From: Hemicentrotus pulcherrimus
Lineage: Eukaryota > Echinodermata > Echinoidea > Camarodonta > Strongylocentrotidae
Assembly (NCBI GenBank): GCA_003118195.1
Contig: BEXV01000092.1
Coordinates: 163,652 to 227,651, forward strand
Direction of reading: 5' to 3'
Length of the DNA: 64,000 nt
The notes beneath the pieces were generated by a model. That model ran no database searches. It saw only the letters and a program-made list of their open reading frames with translations, and was not told where the DNA came from. Shown piece after piece: positions 1 to 12,800 of the stretch (positions are counted from its first letter, which is position 1; every line of letters begins with the position of its first letter). A program made the position numbers and the translations under genes.

Positions 1-630
1 CCCCCCCCCCCCTGGATCCACCACTGGATAAAATGATTTGCCAAGGAACCTAGTTTTCTAACATTTGGAGGGGAGGGGTGGGGAGGTAGGAGGTGCTGTT
101 GTAAACCCAACATACTAACAATGTGATCTGAATGTTGGTCCAGTGACAGTTGCTTTGGCAATCAGGTTTTAGGTTACTATGTTTAGGCTTATATGATCAG
201 TGTCGAGAAGGGAAGTTAGGACTTTGGTTATTGTGGGAAATGTCTGGGGAGCCATTGTCGAAAGAGTATGTGGCATGGGACCACCATCTAGGGACAGCCT
301 CTTTAACTGGTGGCCATATTCCAAGTATTCATGGGTGTAAAAAAGATGGTCCTTTTATATTTTTCTGACCTTAACCACACATAGAAATGATGTTGGATGT
401 ACAATCTACATAAAAATACAAGTATTGAATACTGAGATTTGTTGTTGTTGTTGTGAAGTACAGTATTTAACGTGTTGGGTGCTAAGCTGGAAATAAGTAA
501 AGCTGGAGCCTGTTGAAAATATAAAATCATAACAAATGAGTTAAATAAAAGTGTTAAAGGAACACGTACAGCATGCTCTGCTGAATTGACTTTGATGACA
601 TGATGATGTCTTTACCATCTTTACATGCAG
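1..630 (+). other. Intron of the SLC25 gene
   Basis: This stretch precedes the carrier exon and should be intronic. It begins with a run of 12 C. I see no carrier-like exon in it in any frame; the two short ORFs at 150-368 and 303-530 have no recognisable content. It ends with the acceptor at 620-630. Confidence 0.6.
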
Positions 631-818
631 GTATTCCGAAGGACCAGATACTGTATCGAGGCTCCCTAGACTGTCTCCTTAAGACACTACGAAGCGAGGG
701 TTTGTATGGTCTCTATAAGGGCTTCTTATCAAACTGGCTCAGACTAGGACCTCATACATGTATATCACTCTTGATCTTCGAGCAGCTCAGATGTCGTGCC
801 GGAATACAGCCACTCTGA
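631..818 (+). CDS. Mitochondrial carrier (SLC25 family), terminal coding exon
   Basis: This is the last coding exon of a mitochondrial inner-membrane solute carrier; the rest of the gene lies left of the window. It starts after a pyrimidine-containing TTTACATGCAG acceptor at 630 and ends at TGA 816-818, giving about 62 residues. The translated exon holds the end of the third carrier repeat: a YRGSLDCLLKTLRSEG matrix helix, then GLYKGF, then the final membrane helix with RLGPHT and the tail FEQLR. The RLGPHT motif is typical of the dicarboxylate/oxoglutarate and SLC25A34/35 branch rather than uncoupling proteins, which carry a different motif there. The substrate cannot be settled from one exon. 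It converges with the large minus-strand gene, about 5.9 kb away. I am sure of the family, less so of the subfamily (SLC25A34/35-like is my best guess). Confidence 0.87.
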
Positions 819-1079
819 AGAACTCTGTAATGCCTACTAGGCAGAAGTAGATCCAGGATTTTCAAAATCGGGGGAAGGGAGGGAGCAAAATATTTTCTTA
901 TAGTAAAATTGCCTGATAACACTATTTGGTAAATTCTGCAGATGATCTCCAACTTGGCACATGAAAGAAAATATCTTTGATCAGTGACAGAAACTTGTCA
1001 GGGCTATTTTTAACCCTAGAATTTCATTCTAAAAATGCTTTCTGAGAATCCAAAAGGGGAGATGTTGGCCTCTTTTATC

Positions 1080-1085
1080 ATTAAA
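1080..1085 (+). terminator. Possible polyadenylation signal of the SLC25 gene
   Basis: ATTAAA, a known variant poly(A) signal, lies 262 nt after the carrier stop and is followed within 10-35 nt by a GT-rich stretch (TTGTTGTTGATG). I saw no AATAAA closer to the stop. AT-rich DNA produces such motifs by chance, so this is only a candidate. Confidence 0.25.
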
Positions 1086-2010
1086 AATTGCTTGTTGTTG
1101 ATGTATTTTAATGGAGTTGGGTTGCCCTTCTCCCTTTGTTTGGCACCTCAGCTCCTATGCTCCCAAGGATCCACCTATACACCTAGGGATATACTCTAGG
1201 TCCTCACATTCATAGGTATTGAACCCAGTCACATTTTTCTGCTGAAGTCTTATAGCAAATAAGAACCTTCAGGAATACTATGTTATTTCAATGTATTTAC
1301 CAGTGTTCTGTGTGATATGTGGTGACTATTGGGTATGACAGAACAGAGATGCTGCACAAAAACTTAAGACTTGGACATAAATGGCTGTCTAAAGTATTAA
1401 CAACAAAAACAACAACAAAATTAGAATGAGAAGCCATGAATTATAATATAATATATACTATTGGTAGAAGGTGAAGGTGTAAAAAAGTAAAATGCTTTAT
1501 TTTCTTAATTATTGATACACCTAAGAGGATAGAATACCATTTAATCTCTAAAAAAAAATGAATTTGGGATGTTCACTTTTAAAAATCACATGTCATTATA
1601 GATCAAAACAACAAAAAAGACTTCCTTTTCATCAAATGTTGTGACCTTGATCAACAGTGTATATCACCTGTAAGGGTTGTTTTTCAGTACTCAATAACAT
1701 GAGGCTTCCTAATGTTGACATTATATCTCATTACATTAATCAGTAATATATACCAAGAATGATCACTGTTTTATTGGCCAAGTATATAATGATCTTCCAA
1801 TCTTGAAAAAAGTTGAGCCTTTTCAATTAATATGCCCACATTGGACATACCGGTAAATTTGAGTGATTGAATTTTGGCATAGATAACCAGAGATAAATTA
1901 TTTTCATAAGTAATATGCTCTAAATTTTAAATCGCACACAAATAATTTGTCATATGTTTTAAATGACCTAGCATTCATGCATGGTTCAGTATATAGCAAT
2001 ATTTTGTATC

Positions 2011-2110
2011 AGGGCCCCGTTTCATAATATAGTTATGAATAACATGTTATGATAGATATAAATAGGCTATTGAAATTACAGTATTTGATTGGCTGTGATC
2101 AAATTTTTCA
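2011..2110. repeat. Probable solo end of a foldback/MITE-type element
   Basis: The sequence GGGCCCCGTTTCATAA followed by short A/T-rich partial inverted repeats resembles the ends of foldback elements I associate with marine invertebrate genomes. No matching inverted end is visible downstream, so it would be a truncated copy. The call rests on resemblance only. Confidence 0.3.
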
Positions 2111-3276
2111 TTGACTTTTGATGTTTCTTATGGCTAGGATATATGGATTAATGATTAGTAAAAAAAGAAAAGAAAAAAGAATGACCTCATTGGCAAATAT
2201 ATTCAGCAAATTGTATGTAGACTTTTGATGGAACGGAATTAATCTATGAAAAGTGTTACCATTATTGAGATCTAATGGTGAAAGTGAATTTCTATCTAAC
2301 TAAAAAAATTGAATGATAATCTTTAGTGAGGAATTTCTAAATCAGAGGGTTATATATCGCTGACATTTTATAGGACCAAACCTGTGTCATTCAATTTTTT
2401 CCTAAAGTAATATTCTGAAGTTGAATTTTACCTTAATTCTTGTCTAATTTTAGATTGCCAATCCATGCAACAAGTCGGGTGTGTGTTTTTTTTCCCTATT
2501 GTTAAAATTGTATGATCGAGTGCAATGATTAAATATGTATTAGTGCAATTAAAACTTTTCAATCTGTGAGGCACGCACAAACGTACTGAGATAATATATA
2601 TTGTGAAAAGAATAAGAATTATTGTAATACGTCTTATGTTACAATGCAAATGCTTCCAGTAATGTATATTATTATGTCTGATGTTTAATGCAGTTGACTG
2701 GATAGGATATTGTTATATTCCCAGGTCATCATTTCTAATGTACGTACCTATAAACTGAATTTTATAGATTTTATTTAGATATTCTTACTTTTTATTGTCA
2801 TATGCTATGAAATATCTAGTTTTGTATTCAAATTTTATACATCTATTTCATTAAAACTGAACAGAAACAACTTCTATTGGAATTGTCTCCTTTTAAGCAG
2901 CCTTTTAAAAATAACATTGATGCAATTAATGTGGCAATAGTAAAATATGTAACATTTACAGTTTTAACACTTTTTATATCATCAATGAACATTAATGGGT
3001 TCAAAAGAAAAGTAGGTGATAACTTCTAAGGTAGATTATTGATTGGCAGGTATTATTATATTGCACAGGAAATACTCGAGGTAAAATTTACACTTGTAGG
3101 AGTGTAACATACAAATTTGGTGATATTTACAATAGTGGAATGTACATGGAATCAACAGAAATGGAGAAATCTACATAAAATCTAATTTCTTGGCCCAAAT
3201 CTGTTCACAAGGAGGAACATGGTATTATCTTTAAACCTTTAGAGATAATTTTTCCCTAGTTTATGCTCTTTCATTA

Positions 3277-4150
3277 GGCGATGTCACACAGAGGCCAAAA
3301 ATCTGGATTTTAATTATCCTCTTAATTGGCTGTCTGTCACCAATTATCCCTTCAAAAATCCCTTCAAAAATTCCTTCAAAAATCCTCATATGAAGCAAGA
3401 TAATTCTCTCTTGTAAGGATTTTTCAAGGGTTCTTTTAAAGGGATCCGGTAACTTTGTCTCAGATTCTGAAACAAAATTCTGGATTTAGCTCATGATGCA
3501 ATGATAATTATAAACCTTTAGGTCAGTCAGGAACCCCATGACTTTTACAAGCCGATCGCCTGTCTGAATATCAAGATATTTATGATTGGAATTACAAATT
3601 TTGAAAACCGTTCGCCTGACGGTTTTCATAACACTACAGTCTATTGGGGAAAACGAGTATGGTAAAACCGGTCACTCAAAGATTTTTACTTTTTTGAGGC
3701 ACTTCTTGATCATTTTGAAGCGCAATTTTTTTAGGGCTTCAATATTTCACCATATCACAGACACTGATAACACGTTGGGTCGTGTATCTCATATTTAACA
3801 TTGTTAAACGATCCCTTTAAGGGATTTTTCTGTCTGACACCAATGTTGAAATAATCCCTTTAAAGGTCAGTGTAAGTTTAACATGATTGGCAGGCATAGG
3901 GTTTTTAACGCGCTATCATAACATGCGCACAATTACATAAGCGCGCATTTAATGATTGAACATGTGATGTCACAATGCTTATCAACCAAAACTGCACATG
4001 CGCAATGGCCCATCAAAAATCCAAATTTTAGTTGTCCGGATTATTCTTAGCCTGTCTGTCACCAGTCTGTCACCGATGTAAATGAAAAAACTAGATTTCT
4101 AAAATCTGGTTTATTCAAGATGGGTCGGGATTTTTCTGTGTGACACCGCC
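3277..4150. mobile_element. Non-autonomous TIR element flanked by TA
   Basis: An 874-bp unit starts with GGCGATGTCACACAGA and ends with the inverted copy TCTGTGTGACACCGCC (one mismatch in 16). TA dinucleotides flank both ends at 3275-3276 and 4151-4152, consistent with a TA target-site duplication as made by Tc1/mariner-type transposases. The interior has several short repeats (variants of CCCTTCAAAAAT; GGGATTTTTCTGTCTGACACC near 3820) and the GC-rich patch GCGCGCATTT. There is no transposase ORF; the longest ORF (3586-3798) has no recognisable content. It is best read as a MITE or internally deleted element. Confidence 0.7.
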
Positions 4151-4263
4151 TATTGATTTGTTTTGTTGGTGTTGCTATCTGTTTCTGTTTCTTTCCTTCA
4201 CATCCTTCCTCCTTCTTTCTTTCTTTCTCTCACAGCATTACACATTCTTTCTTCCTGAACTCT

Positions 4264-4328
4264 ACTCACACACATAGGTACCACATGATGAATGGTGCAT
4301 TCATCATGTGGTAACTATGTGTGTGAGT
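4264..4328. repeat. Near-perfect 31-bp inverted repeat with 3-nt loop
   Basis: The left arm 4264-4294 (starts ACTCACACACATAG, ends CACATGATGAATG) is mirrored by the right arm 4298-4328 with one mismatch over 31 positions. The spacer is only GTG. Such a tight, nearly perfect hairpin in otherwise diverged DNA suggests a recent template-switch event, a small foldback element, or an assembly artefact. Confidence 0.85.
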
Positions 4329-6545
4329 ACATGTACAATTTTCATTATTTTCATTGCTTTTTACCAAACAAAATATTTAAAATCTTCAGTTATATTTATG
4401 GGTTAGTTCCTTCTAAATGGGACATTACAGTTCAGCTGATAAAGGAATTCACAAAAGAGACAAATTTGTTTTTGTCATATTATTATTGCAGTGATCATGA
4501 ATTTTACTATCAATACATTCATATTCCATAATAGACTTTTATTTAATACATTGGCAAACACTCTGGAATAATGATACTATCACATAAGAGTTATATCAGC
4601 ATCAGCTATTTGTTACCATTCTCTTAAAATTGCTCACATGAACAAATATATAGAAAAGTCCAGCTTTATGGCAAATGTATTGCTTAAATTGTTATACAAA
4701 AGCAAAGAATGATTAAAAGTTGGAGTAAAATTGAATACATATCAAAATATCTATCAAAATGCAAATCAGAGTGAATCTAATTGCACATGGTGATTATAAA
4801 ACTACTTTCGTTTATTACGATTCCTCTACTACAATTGCTTTCAAAGCAGATTCATAAACTTCACATAAGCACATTGTTTATGGAAAGTAGAAAAAAAAAG
4901 TTTTCTTTATTTGCAGGAAAGTCCATTTGTGAAAATGCTACAACATTATTTTGTGAACATAAAACTATGAAACAAGTAAGGTGAATACAAAATCAACATA
5001 GATGCAAGGCAAATTTAGGCTGTACATCCTATACATTTGGGTATAAAAATAATAATTTTCCAAAAAGTGAATACATTCTAAAAAAATACACAGAAAGAAA
5101 TAAGTAGAGATAACTTGTAGATAGCAGTATTGAGATATTGATAAACATAATATGCAATGAATAGGAATGGCTAAAATCATAAGGAAGTATGCATGCTGAT
5201 GAAAGAGCTTTAAATATAAATGTTTTATGGATAATAATAACATAGTCTCTAACATTCTAACTATAAATAATGAAATACATGCTTAGAGATTTTGGAAGCT
5301 AGATATATGTGTTCATACAATACTCCTATACATGGTGATAACAAAGAATTAGAGAATTATAAAGATGCATTTTGAATGCTCAAAAACTACCCCAAAGTTT
5401 GCAATAAACCTGTATGCAGCTGGAGTAAAATACTCAAGCAGAGTGCATGTTTTATCTATTATCTGTACAAAACTACACATAACATTCACAATATTCCATC
5501 TAAAAGACTTCATACAACTTTGTTTTATTCACAGACAATCAATTATGAACACAAAATTTAAACTCAGTACTAAATATTATCTCTCAGATATTTTTGATGC
5601 AATCTGTGATTTACAAACTACTTGAAAACACAGGTCGAAGTAAAAAAAAACAACAATATTAAAATGGGTCTTCTACAAGAGCATCTTCAAAAAAGAGTTT
5701 GGGAAGGCACATACACATATCTACATACTGGCTGGCGTTCATTCTATCAACTATATACATCTATATACACGATGGACAATTTGTATACAAAATAGAATAT
5801 GGGAATATATGTGTCTCCTCACTATACAGTAATGCTGTCTCTCTATTTACAAAACTTCATTACAACCAGTCATTAAAGTCACTGATAAAGAAAATTATTG
5901 TATTTGTTTCGAATCTAATTTGTATAAGTTGGGTTTACCTTAAAGCGAGCTAATTATTTGTAATATTTACAAACTGAATATACACTCATTATTTGATGAC
6001 ATACATCATAAGTTGAAATATCAATTCTGTTTTTATTTCAAAAGAATAGGAAAAAAATCCTGGTTCTATTCTTAACATGAAATGACAACAAGACAAAGGA
6101 AATTGTAGTTGAAACTTATTTGACAAATCTAGACAAACGTAGGTAATCCACCTACTTTGCTTCTCTTTAGCATTAAAAAGATTGACAAAAACTAACAAAT
6201 GTGAATTTCAAACTTTTATATATAAAGTCAATGTCAACAATTTAATCCTCTTTACATATAAGAATTTTGTCGTGAACTGTCTTGAACTCGTGTATACCAT
6301 TAAAAGAGTTCAATCTTTAACATTATATTTCTAAAATATTGTAAGTTTTAACTCCCCACTATTTTTTCACAATCACCAACAAGTTGAATCTGTCAAAAAT
6401 ACTTACTCTCCTCATCATCTAGCTTACATGTATTTTGGAGTGAAGAACAAAAAAAGCTTGTAATCTAATAAATTAATCCAAAATGGCTACTTGATAAACA
6501 GTTGAACTTTGAGATCCAGTCAAGACATGAATTCCTTGTGATCCA

Positions 6546-6735
6546 ACATATGCTAGCATGGGTAACAATTGCTCTTGGCCTTATTTTGTCAAAGGGTTAA
6601 GGTTGCGCTATGGTTTCATTTCAGGTTTGGTGTTAAGGGTTCTGGCTAGATATAGTGTTTGGTCCAAGGATGAAGTTTGAAATTCACCAAGTACAGAAAA
6701 CCAGCCAAAGAGCAATTGTCACCAGAGCATCTGAG
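6546..6735. mobile_element. Diverged CAATTGCTC-family MITE abutting a stop codon
   Basis: The left end (ACATATGCTAGC, then ACAATTGCTC, then TTATTTTGTC) and the right end (AGAGCAATTGTCACCAGAGCA) match the ends of the clearer copy at 27949-28146. The middle keeps the AAGGGTTAAGG and TTAAGGG traces of that copy's core. It lies directly downstream of the TAG stop (6743-6741) of the minus-strand actin-like gene, so it would form the start of that gene's 3' UTR. Confidence 0.6.
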
Positions 6736-6740
6736 CAACT

Positions 6741-6887
6741 CTACGAGGTTGTCCATTTTGTGAGACTTGTAGGTCCTAGTTGCCTCCATTCTTCCTTGGT
6801 GATACACATGTTATCAAATGCTGAGAGAGGTGCCAGGACGTTGGCTCCATTATAGGCTGCATGGTAGCGCTCTGGTGCAGCATGGAC
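6741..6887 (-). CDS. Terminal exon: C-terminal actin helices and stop
   Basis: Phase 0 start after acceptor CTCCTATGCAG, ending at TAG (6743-6741). VHAAPERYHAAYNGANVLAP aligns with actin's VAPPERKYSVWIGGSILAS, and FDNMCITKEEWRQLGP with FQQMWISKQEYDESGP. The Trp of actin's SVWIGG is missing (AAYNGA). The tail (TSLTKWTTS) replaces actin's VHRKCF end. A MITE-like repeat begins a few bases beyond the stop. Confidence 0.94.
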   Translation of the reverse strand, partial: VHAAPERYHAAYNGANVLAPLSAFDNMCITKEEWRQLGPTSLTKWTTS

Positions 6888-9800
6888 CTGCATAGGAGAT
6901 ACAAGAAGCCAACATGTTCAATAAAGGTGTACATGAAATTGTTCATCTGTATACTCTGATATTTAAATCCAAGGATAGATTTAGGTAGCTCAATCTATTA
7001 AACCAGATGCCTATGCAAGGAACCACAAACAAACAAAATAACAGATGTAACACCAACTTCATTCCTTTTTATGTCATTTCTGCAGTGCACTTGTATTTGT
7101 ATTTGCAGACCCATATTATATCTGATAAATTGTCTGTTTGGAGCCAGATGGGCATTAACTCATATACTTCAACACAGAGCTAACACCCTTCTAACTAAAA
7201 AAAACCCCACAAAATATTCCCTATATGTAGCAGGTAGACGATCAGGACATTAGAACACAATGTATGAGGCAAGGTTTTCACAACATAATACTTTTTTTTC
7301 CCTGATACATAAAATGTCAAATAAAATCCAACTCCACAGTTCATAGACCTGAATGAAAATGATATTGTTTTGTTGGTCAAAAGATATTGTCATATCTTTT
7401 TACAACATCTAATTTTTTGGTTTGAATCATTTAAGGCACTAGATATCTTAAATATGTAATTACCTTGACCAGTGTACTCTTTGGTAGCATCTTGGTGAGT
7501 TCTGTTCTCAATCTCTCTGCAATGCCTGGTAGCAAGGTTGTACCTCCACATAGGTAGATGCTCCTAATACAGGAGAAAATAAATTCAATCACACATGAGT
7601 TATCATACAATTTATGTCTTTAATCCTTAGAGTGCCCTTCAGTATGAAACAGACATAAGAACATTTCTAGTCTCTCCTCTTTGTAAATATATTGTTTATT
7701 GGGATACAAAGAATAATTCACATAGCTCTGTCATCTTACTCAACAAAACACTGATAATTAAATAAATACAAAATTAGAATGATAATAAATTAAGTGGGAT
7801 GAGACCATTGACATACTTGGCCATTGTTTTCCTCTGTTCCATGTTGCATGCCTGGATGGCATTGTAGACCAGTGTATGTAGACCAGGATGGTCCTTGCCC
7901 CAAACCTCAGGGTGGAACAGGCCCTCGGTGCAGCGGAATCTGGAGTAGTCCAACTTGATTGTTCTGTAAAGAGGTTATACAATCAAATATGACATATTAT
8001 AGCACATATAATAACAAAGTCAAGTAAGATGGTGAATTTTCAACATTATTGTCAGTAGCAGATGTGTACAAATAGAAATTACCATCTATCATATCCCATA
8101 TGACTTAATCAGCAGTGAATGAGTTTAATTAACCTGTTCAATCTGCACCCTAAATGATTTATCCATAGAGTAAGTAAAAGCTCATGAAAGTCAGTGTTAA
8201 ATCAGTTTGGAGGTGTGACTGACAAGTTAATGACTGCATGAAACACACTAATCATTATAAGAACAGGTTTGAGGATTGAGTTATCAAACTCCTTCCTCCA
8301 AGAATTAGGAATTACTTCCAACTCTAAAACTTCAATTATTGATTTCAAAGCCAAACTTTTAATCATTTCTAAGCTTCAGAAGACATTATTGTCTCATCAT
8401 GGCAGAGAAATTGCTAGATACTGCAAAAAAAGAGAGAAGATTTGCAGGTAATTAGCTGGAAGCATTAAAAGATGTTTTTCACAATACCTAATATTGAATC
8501 ACTCTGATGAACTTTAAGCTCTAATAATCAGATAATGTCTAATATTACCCTTTTGTCTCAGCTCAGGCCTTCACCTGGCTCTGTTCAGTTTTTGATTCAG
8601 ACTTCCTCTTCATCATCCAATTATGCAACCCATTTTGACCCCTCTTCCACTTCCGTTCTCAAACTCCCTCGGGCAGTAAGGTTTTAGGTTAATTCTTGTT
8701 CTCACAAATCTACTTCTTTTATTTTTTTGTCGGCCTATGATCGAGGAGGGAAACTAGATGTCTGGCTTTGGGCCAGTGCAGCTATCTTGACGGGCAATAT
8801 CATGAAGAGAAATTTATAGACAAAATAGATGACCTCATCTAGCCAAGGGACATGATGCTGCCAGCAAGATTTGGGGAAGCCCCCAGGCTTCCGGATTCTT
8901 GATAAATCAAGATATTTTGCCCTGGAATTTGTTTTTTGCATCTTAAATAACATTCCAGTAGATTAAATGACATTTTGAATAAAGGCTAGGGGAAATTTTG
9001 AAGACTTTCTACAAGAATAAAATAATAAATTGAGCTGTGACCTTTCTTATTACAGAGGTCCCTTCTTTCTGTTGAATACTACAACTAGATTGTGGGAAAG
9101 TGTTATTCATTACAACTAGTTAAGTGACAGACACATTTGCTCATTATTCAATTTGTTTAAAATCCAACCAAGGGAACTATAACAAAAAAAAACAGAAACA
9201 ACAAAAACAACAATCTCTCTTCAATCTGGTGATGTGCTCACATTATGAGCATACTTTTGTAAAAGTCTCTCCATTGCTGCAAGGGCATCTGAATTATCCC
9301 AAGGTTACAATATAGTGCACTGTCACTCAAATACTCATATCAAGAAAAAAGACTTTTCCTCTGACAAAACAAATTCTTTTAGCTTTTGAAAATTATAATC
9401 ATAAAATTTTGACTCCTTTCGTCATTCCATTGTGACAAGCATCCCTTTCCTTTATTTCTGAGGTGAAACTGCACTTTCCTGTCACCCTCAATATCAATAG
9501 ACTAAATTGTGACAGTTATGGCAAGGTTTCTAGACTCACCCTGTTCCATTTGGTACATCATATTTATCCAGATCCAGGTACGTGCTGCAGAGTTCTGGGT
9601 CCAGGGAGCAAAATTTGAGCTCTGCATGGTAGTCCTGGGCTACAAAACAAGCCTGTAGAGTGAATAGTGGAAAATCCATTAAAATCTAGCACATTTTCAC
9701 TTGTCAATCAAATACTATAATACCCGTAGTCACTGTTTTTTTTTTTTTTTTTNGGGGGGGGGGGTTGATGATATGTTTGTATTTCCTCTGATCATTATCT

Positions 9801-12800
9801 CCCCCTCCCCTTCTCTCTCTGTCTCTCTATCAATCTCTGTATCTCCCTCCTTCCACATAATTGTTGATCTATATCTTCCTCAGTTATCATTATCTCTCCC
9901 TATGATTTAGTCAATATTTTTATGTTACTATTCTTGACCAACCTTCAGTATTAGACAAGCTACCATTTTTGTCATTCTATTCTGATAAAAAGTGTATGTA
10001 TGACGATTCCAAATATACAGTTTTGTAATAAATAAATTATTCCAGCAAATTTGGAATGACTTGTTTACTCTTAAGGACTGCTGGCAAGTCTACAAATAAT
10101 ATGTATGTAAAGATATGCATACCTTCTCTTTCAACAGTCTTCCAATGTACTTTTCCACCTCAGAGAATAACCTGCATAATACAAAATATACCAATAATTC
10201 ATTAAACATTCTTCATAAAGCGACTGGCTAAAACAGTGTTTATATCCTTGCACACATCTACAATCAGTGTCATGAAATTAACCTGTCTAAGCCATAAATA
10301 GTTAATGTCAATGGGAAAAAGAGAATACTTTGGAATCGAATATATTCTTTATACAAGCTGCAATAATATTCAATAGATTAAGTAAGGTTTTAAGGATTAA
10401 GCAAAGTTTAATGAACATGATCATGAAGCTTTCAAAAAATCAATGTATTGATAAGATTAATAATGCATCACATTTTGAAGTTTGACAGATGAACATAACC
10501 TGTACATGATTTCTACAGGGAATACAATTTTAACTGAACTTGAGCTTATTTCCTAAATGTCTTTTGGATCATGTTTATGAGTGATCATACAATTGTCAAA
10601 CACTTCTATAACAAAACATCCACAGCTTATCGTGCTACGAATGTGTGTGGAACCTTTTCTACTATCAATAATTACGCTACTACAACCAGAAGGCATCATC
10701 GTTCACATGATTTATACTCTCTAGTCTCATGATAGGCCTTAAACTCTAAAATGTCAAAGTTGATTGTCAGAAAGTCTGATAAGGCAAGGAAAGGAGCCCC
10801 AGAGGGGTGCTGAGACATGAGATTGAGAAGCCTGGAGGCAGGGAGGAAAAGACTTCTAAATCTAAGCAGGAAATAATGAATTTCAGACCAGCTGTGGGGA
10901 GACCAGTTAGTAAATTACTGTAAATTAGGTGTGTATCTGGTACAGCTGCATTTGATTAACAGAGCGAATCAAGTTTGCATCTTTATCTTTCTTCATGCTT
11001 TATGATTCCTGTGAGAATACTAAAGGGACTTAAATTTGGTAAAGGGTTGTTTTGAAAACCTTAAGATGGAGATTACAATTAAACGATGTGGTAGATGTAT
11101 ATCTTAGATAAATAAGACACAAACATTTATTGGGCATTGTCCAAGTCTCCAACAGTTTATAACAATATCTTCATGTAATCGATGCATGGTCATTGAAATG
11201 TGACAAAGTAGATATATTGTATATTATACATAAACTGTTTTGTGTAATTAAAGAAGATTAAACAGATACACAAACAATTGTGAAACTGGTTCAATCACTT
11301 GTAAAAGATGATCTAATTCTATCATTTTCTTAGAGGATTTAAAAAAATGTATCATAAGAACTGGAGAAAATGGACCTCAACATACTTAAAACACTTCATT
11401 TTCATTAATGTAATTCTTAACGATTGTCCATTTTGGTTGAAAATTCAAGGAGGTTCCGTGACAGATCATCTATGGTCATTTAAATGCTCTTCTTGGTGAA
11501 AGAATTTAATTTAGGGCCTTAGAAACTGTACAGTTTGTTTTCTCCAGAAAACGCTATCGGTATGACAATGATTTTGTTGTTATTTTTGTAACAGCTTTCT
11601 CACTTCAGGCTAGGGGCCTTTACTCTGTCTTTCTCCCAGCTTCTATCAAACAAGGAAGCTACAAATGAGCAGTTTCCACAACAAATCAAGTCATCCAGCT
11701 CCTGGGGGCGTGTCCAACTTTTTAACTGCTCTGGAAGGGTACAGTTAGTCAATTATGACATCTCAAATATTAAATTTCCATCCAGCTTTGTCAATTCCAT
11801 CAACCAAATGAAAGACGTCACAATCCACACTGTGACATGGGCAGATCTCAATTTTGAGCTAATTATGCTGGGAATGAAGCCATCATGAGGATATAAGCAG
11901 TTGATTTTATTAATTGATTGCTGAACTTCAATTTTAGTGGGTGTATCCCATCTAGCACAGGACTAAAATGGCTTTAGCCACTTTGTTGGGCAAAAAACAT
12001 ATAGCGGGGGTCCCAGATGAGAGTGATTATACTTGATTGACAGGCTATAGGACACATTATACAGTTGGGATTAGTTGGTTTTTAGACAATGGAAGTAATA
12101 CATACTAAATGAATAACCATGCACACAAACTTCTGTAATTACATGTATTTCATTGTGATAGAAGTTAATGATATAGATGTATAATGTGTAGATGAAATAT
12201 TAGGTCTAGCATTCAAGTTGTAATGGCTTGTGTAGGATATTAGTCCCAGGGCAATCATTGCAAGAGCATGTGTTCTACAATATTTTTACAGGTAGTTGTA
12301 TATTGCTATGAATACAAGGACCAAGTACAAAGACACCAGTTTTCTGATTTTCTATTTATTACAGATCATTTAAATTGTTTCATTAATTTATTTGGAAGAG
12401 TTATTTGCTTACCTGTGGCCTGTCTCTGTTAGAAGCCTGGTGAGATGCTCTGTGATCTGCCTCCCTCCAAAAGGTAGCCTGTACACCCCCTTCTCCACAA
12501 TGTAACCATCTACGATTGGCACAATGTCTACCCTCTCACCAATGTTGACTGTATGAGTTAAAAAAAGAAATATGATGTCAATAAAGCTTAGGAATTCACA
12601 AAATTAATTTTATAGACAATTTCATTAGGGTGCCTTGCATGAACTAATTATAGCTGGTCACATTGCTGGCACTAGTTGGGACATATTTATGCCAAAACAT
12701 GATACATCTATCTTGAATATATCAAGAATGCTAGGAAATATGTTTAACAGTACAATCAAATAAACTATAATAAATGTATACAAAGCATAGGAAATATTTA

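Larger units (their letters stand above)
819..6740. other. Convergent intergenic / 3' UTR region
   Basis: This is the DNA between the stop codons of two convergent genes. It should contain both 3' UTRs. I see no protein-coding exon: the short ORFs here are AT-rich and without domain signatures. It contains the repeats listed separately: a solo repeat end near 2011, the inverted-repeat element at 3277-4150, the hairpin at 4264-4328 and the small element at 6546-6735. A possible ATTAAA poly(A) signal for the minus-strand gene reads from 6246 to 6241 and is followed by GT-rich sequence, but it is weak evidence. Confidence 0.6.
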
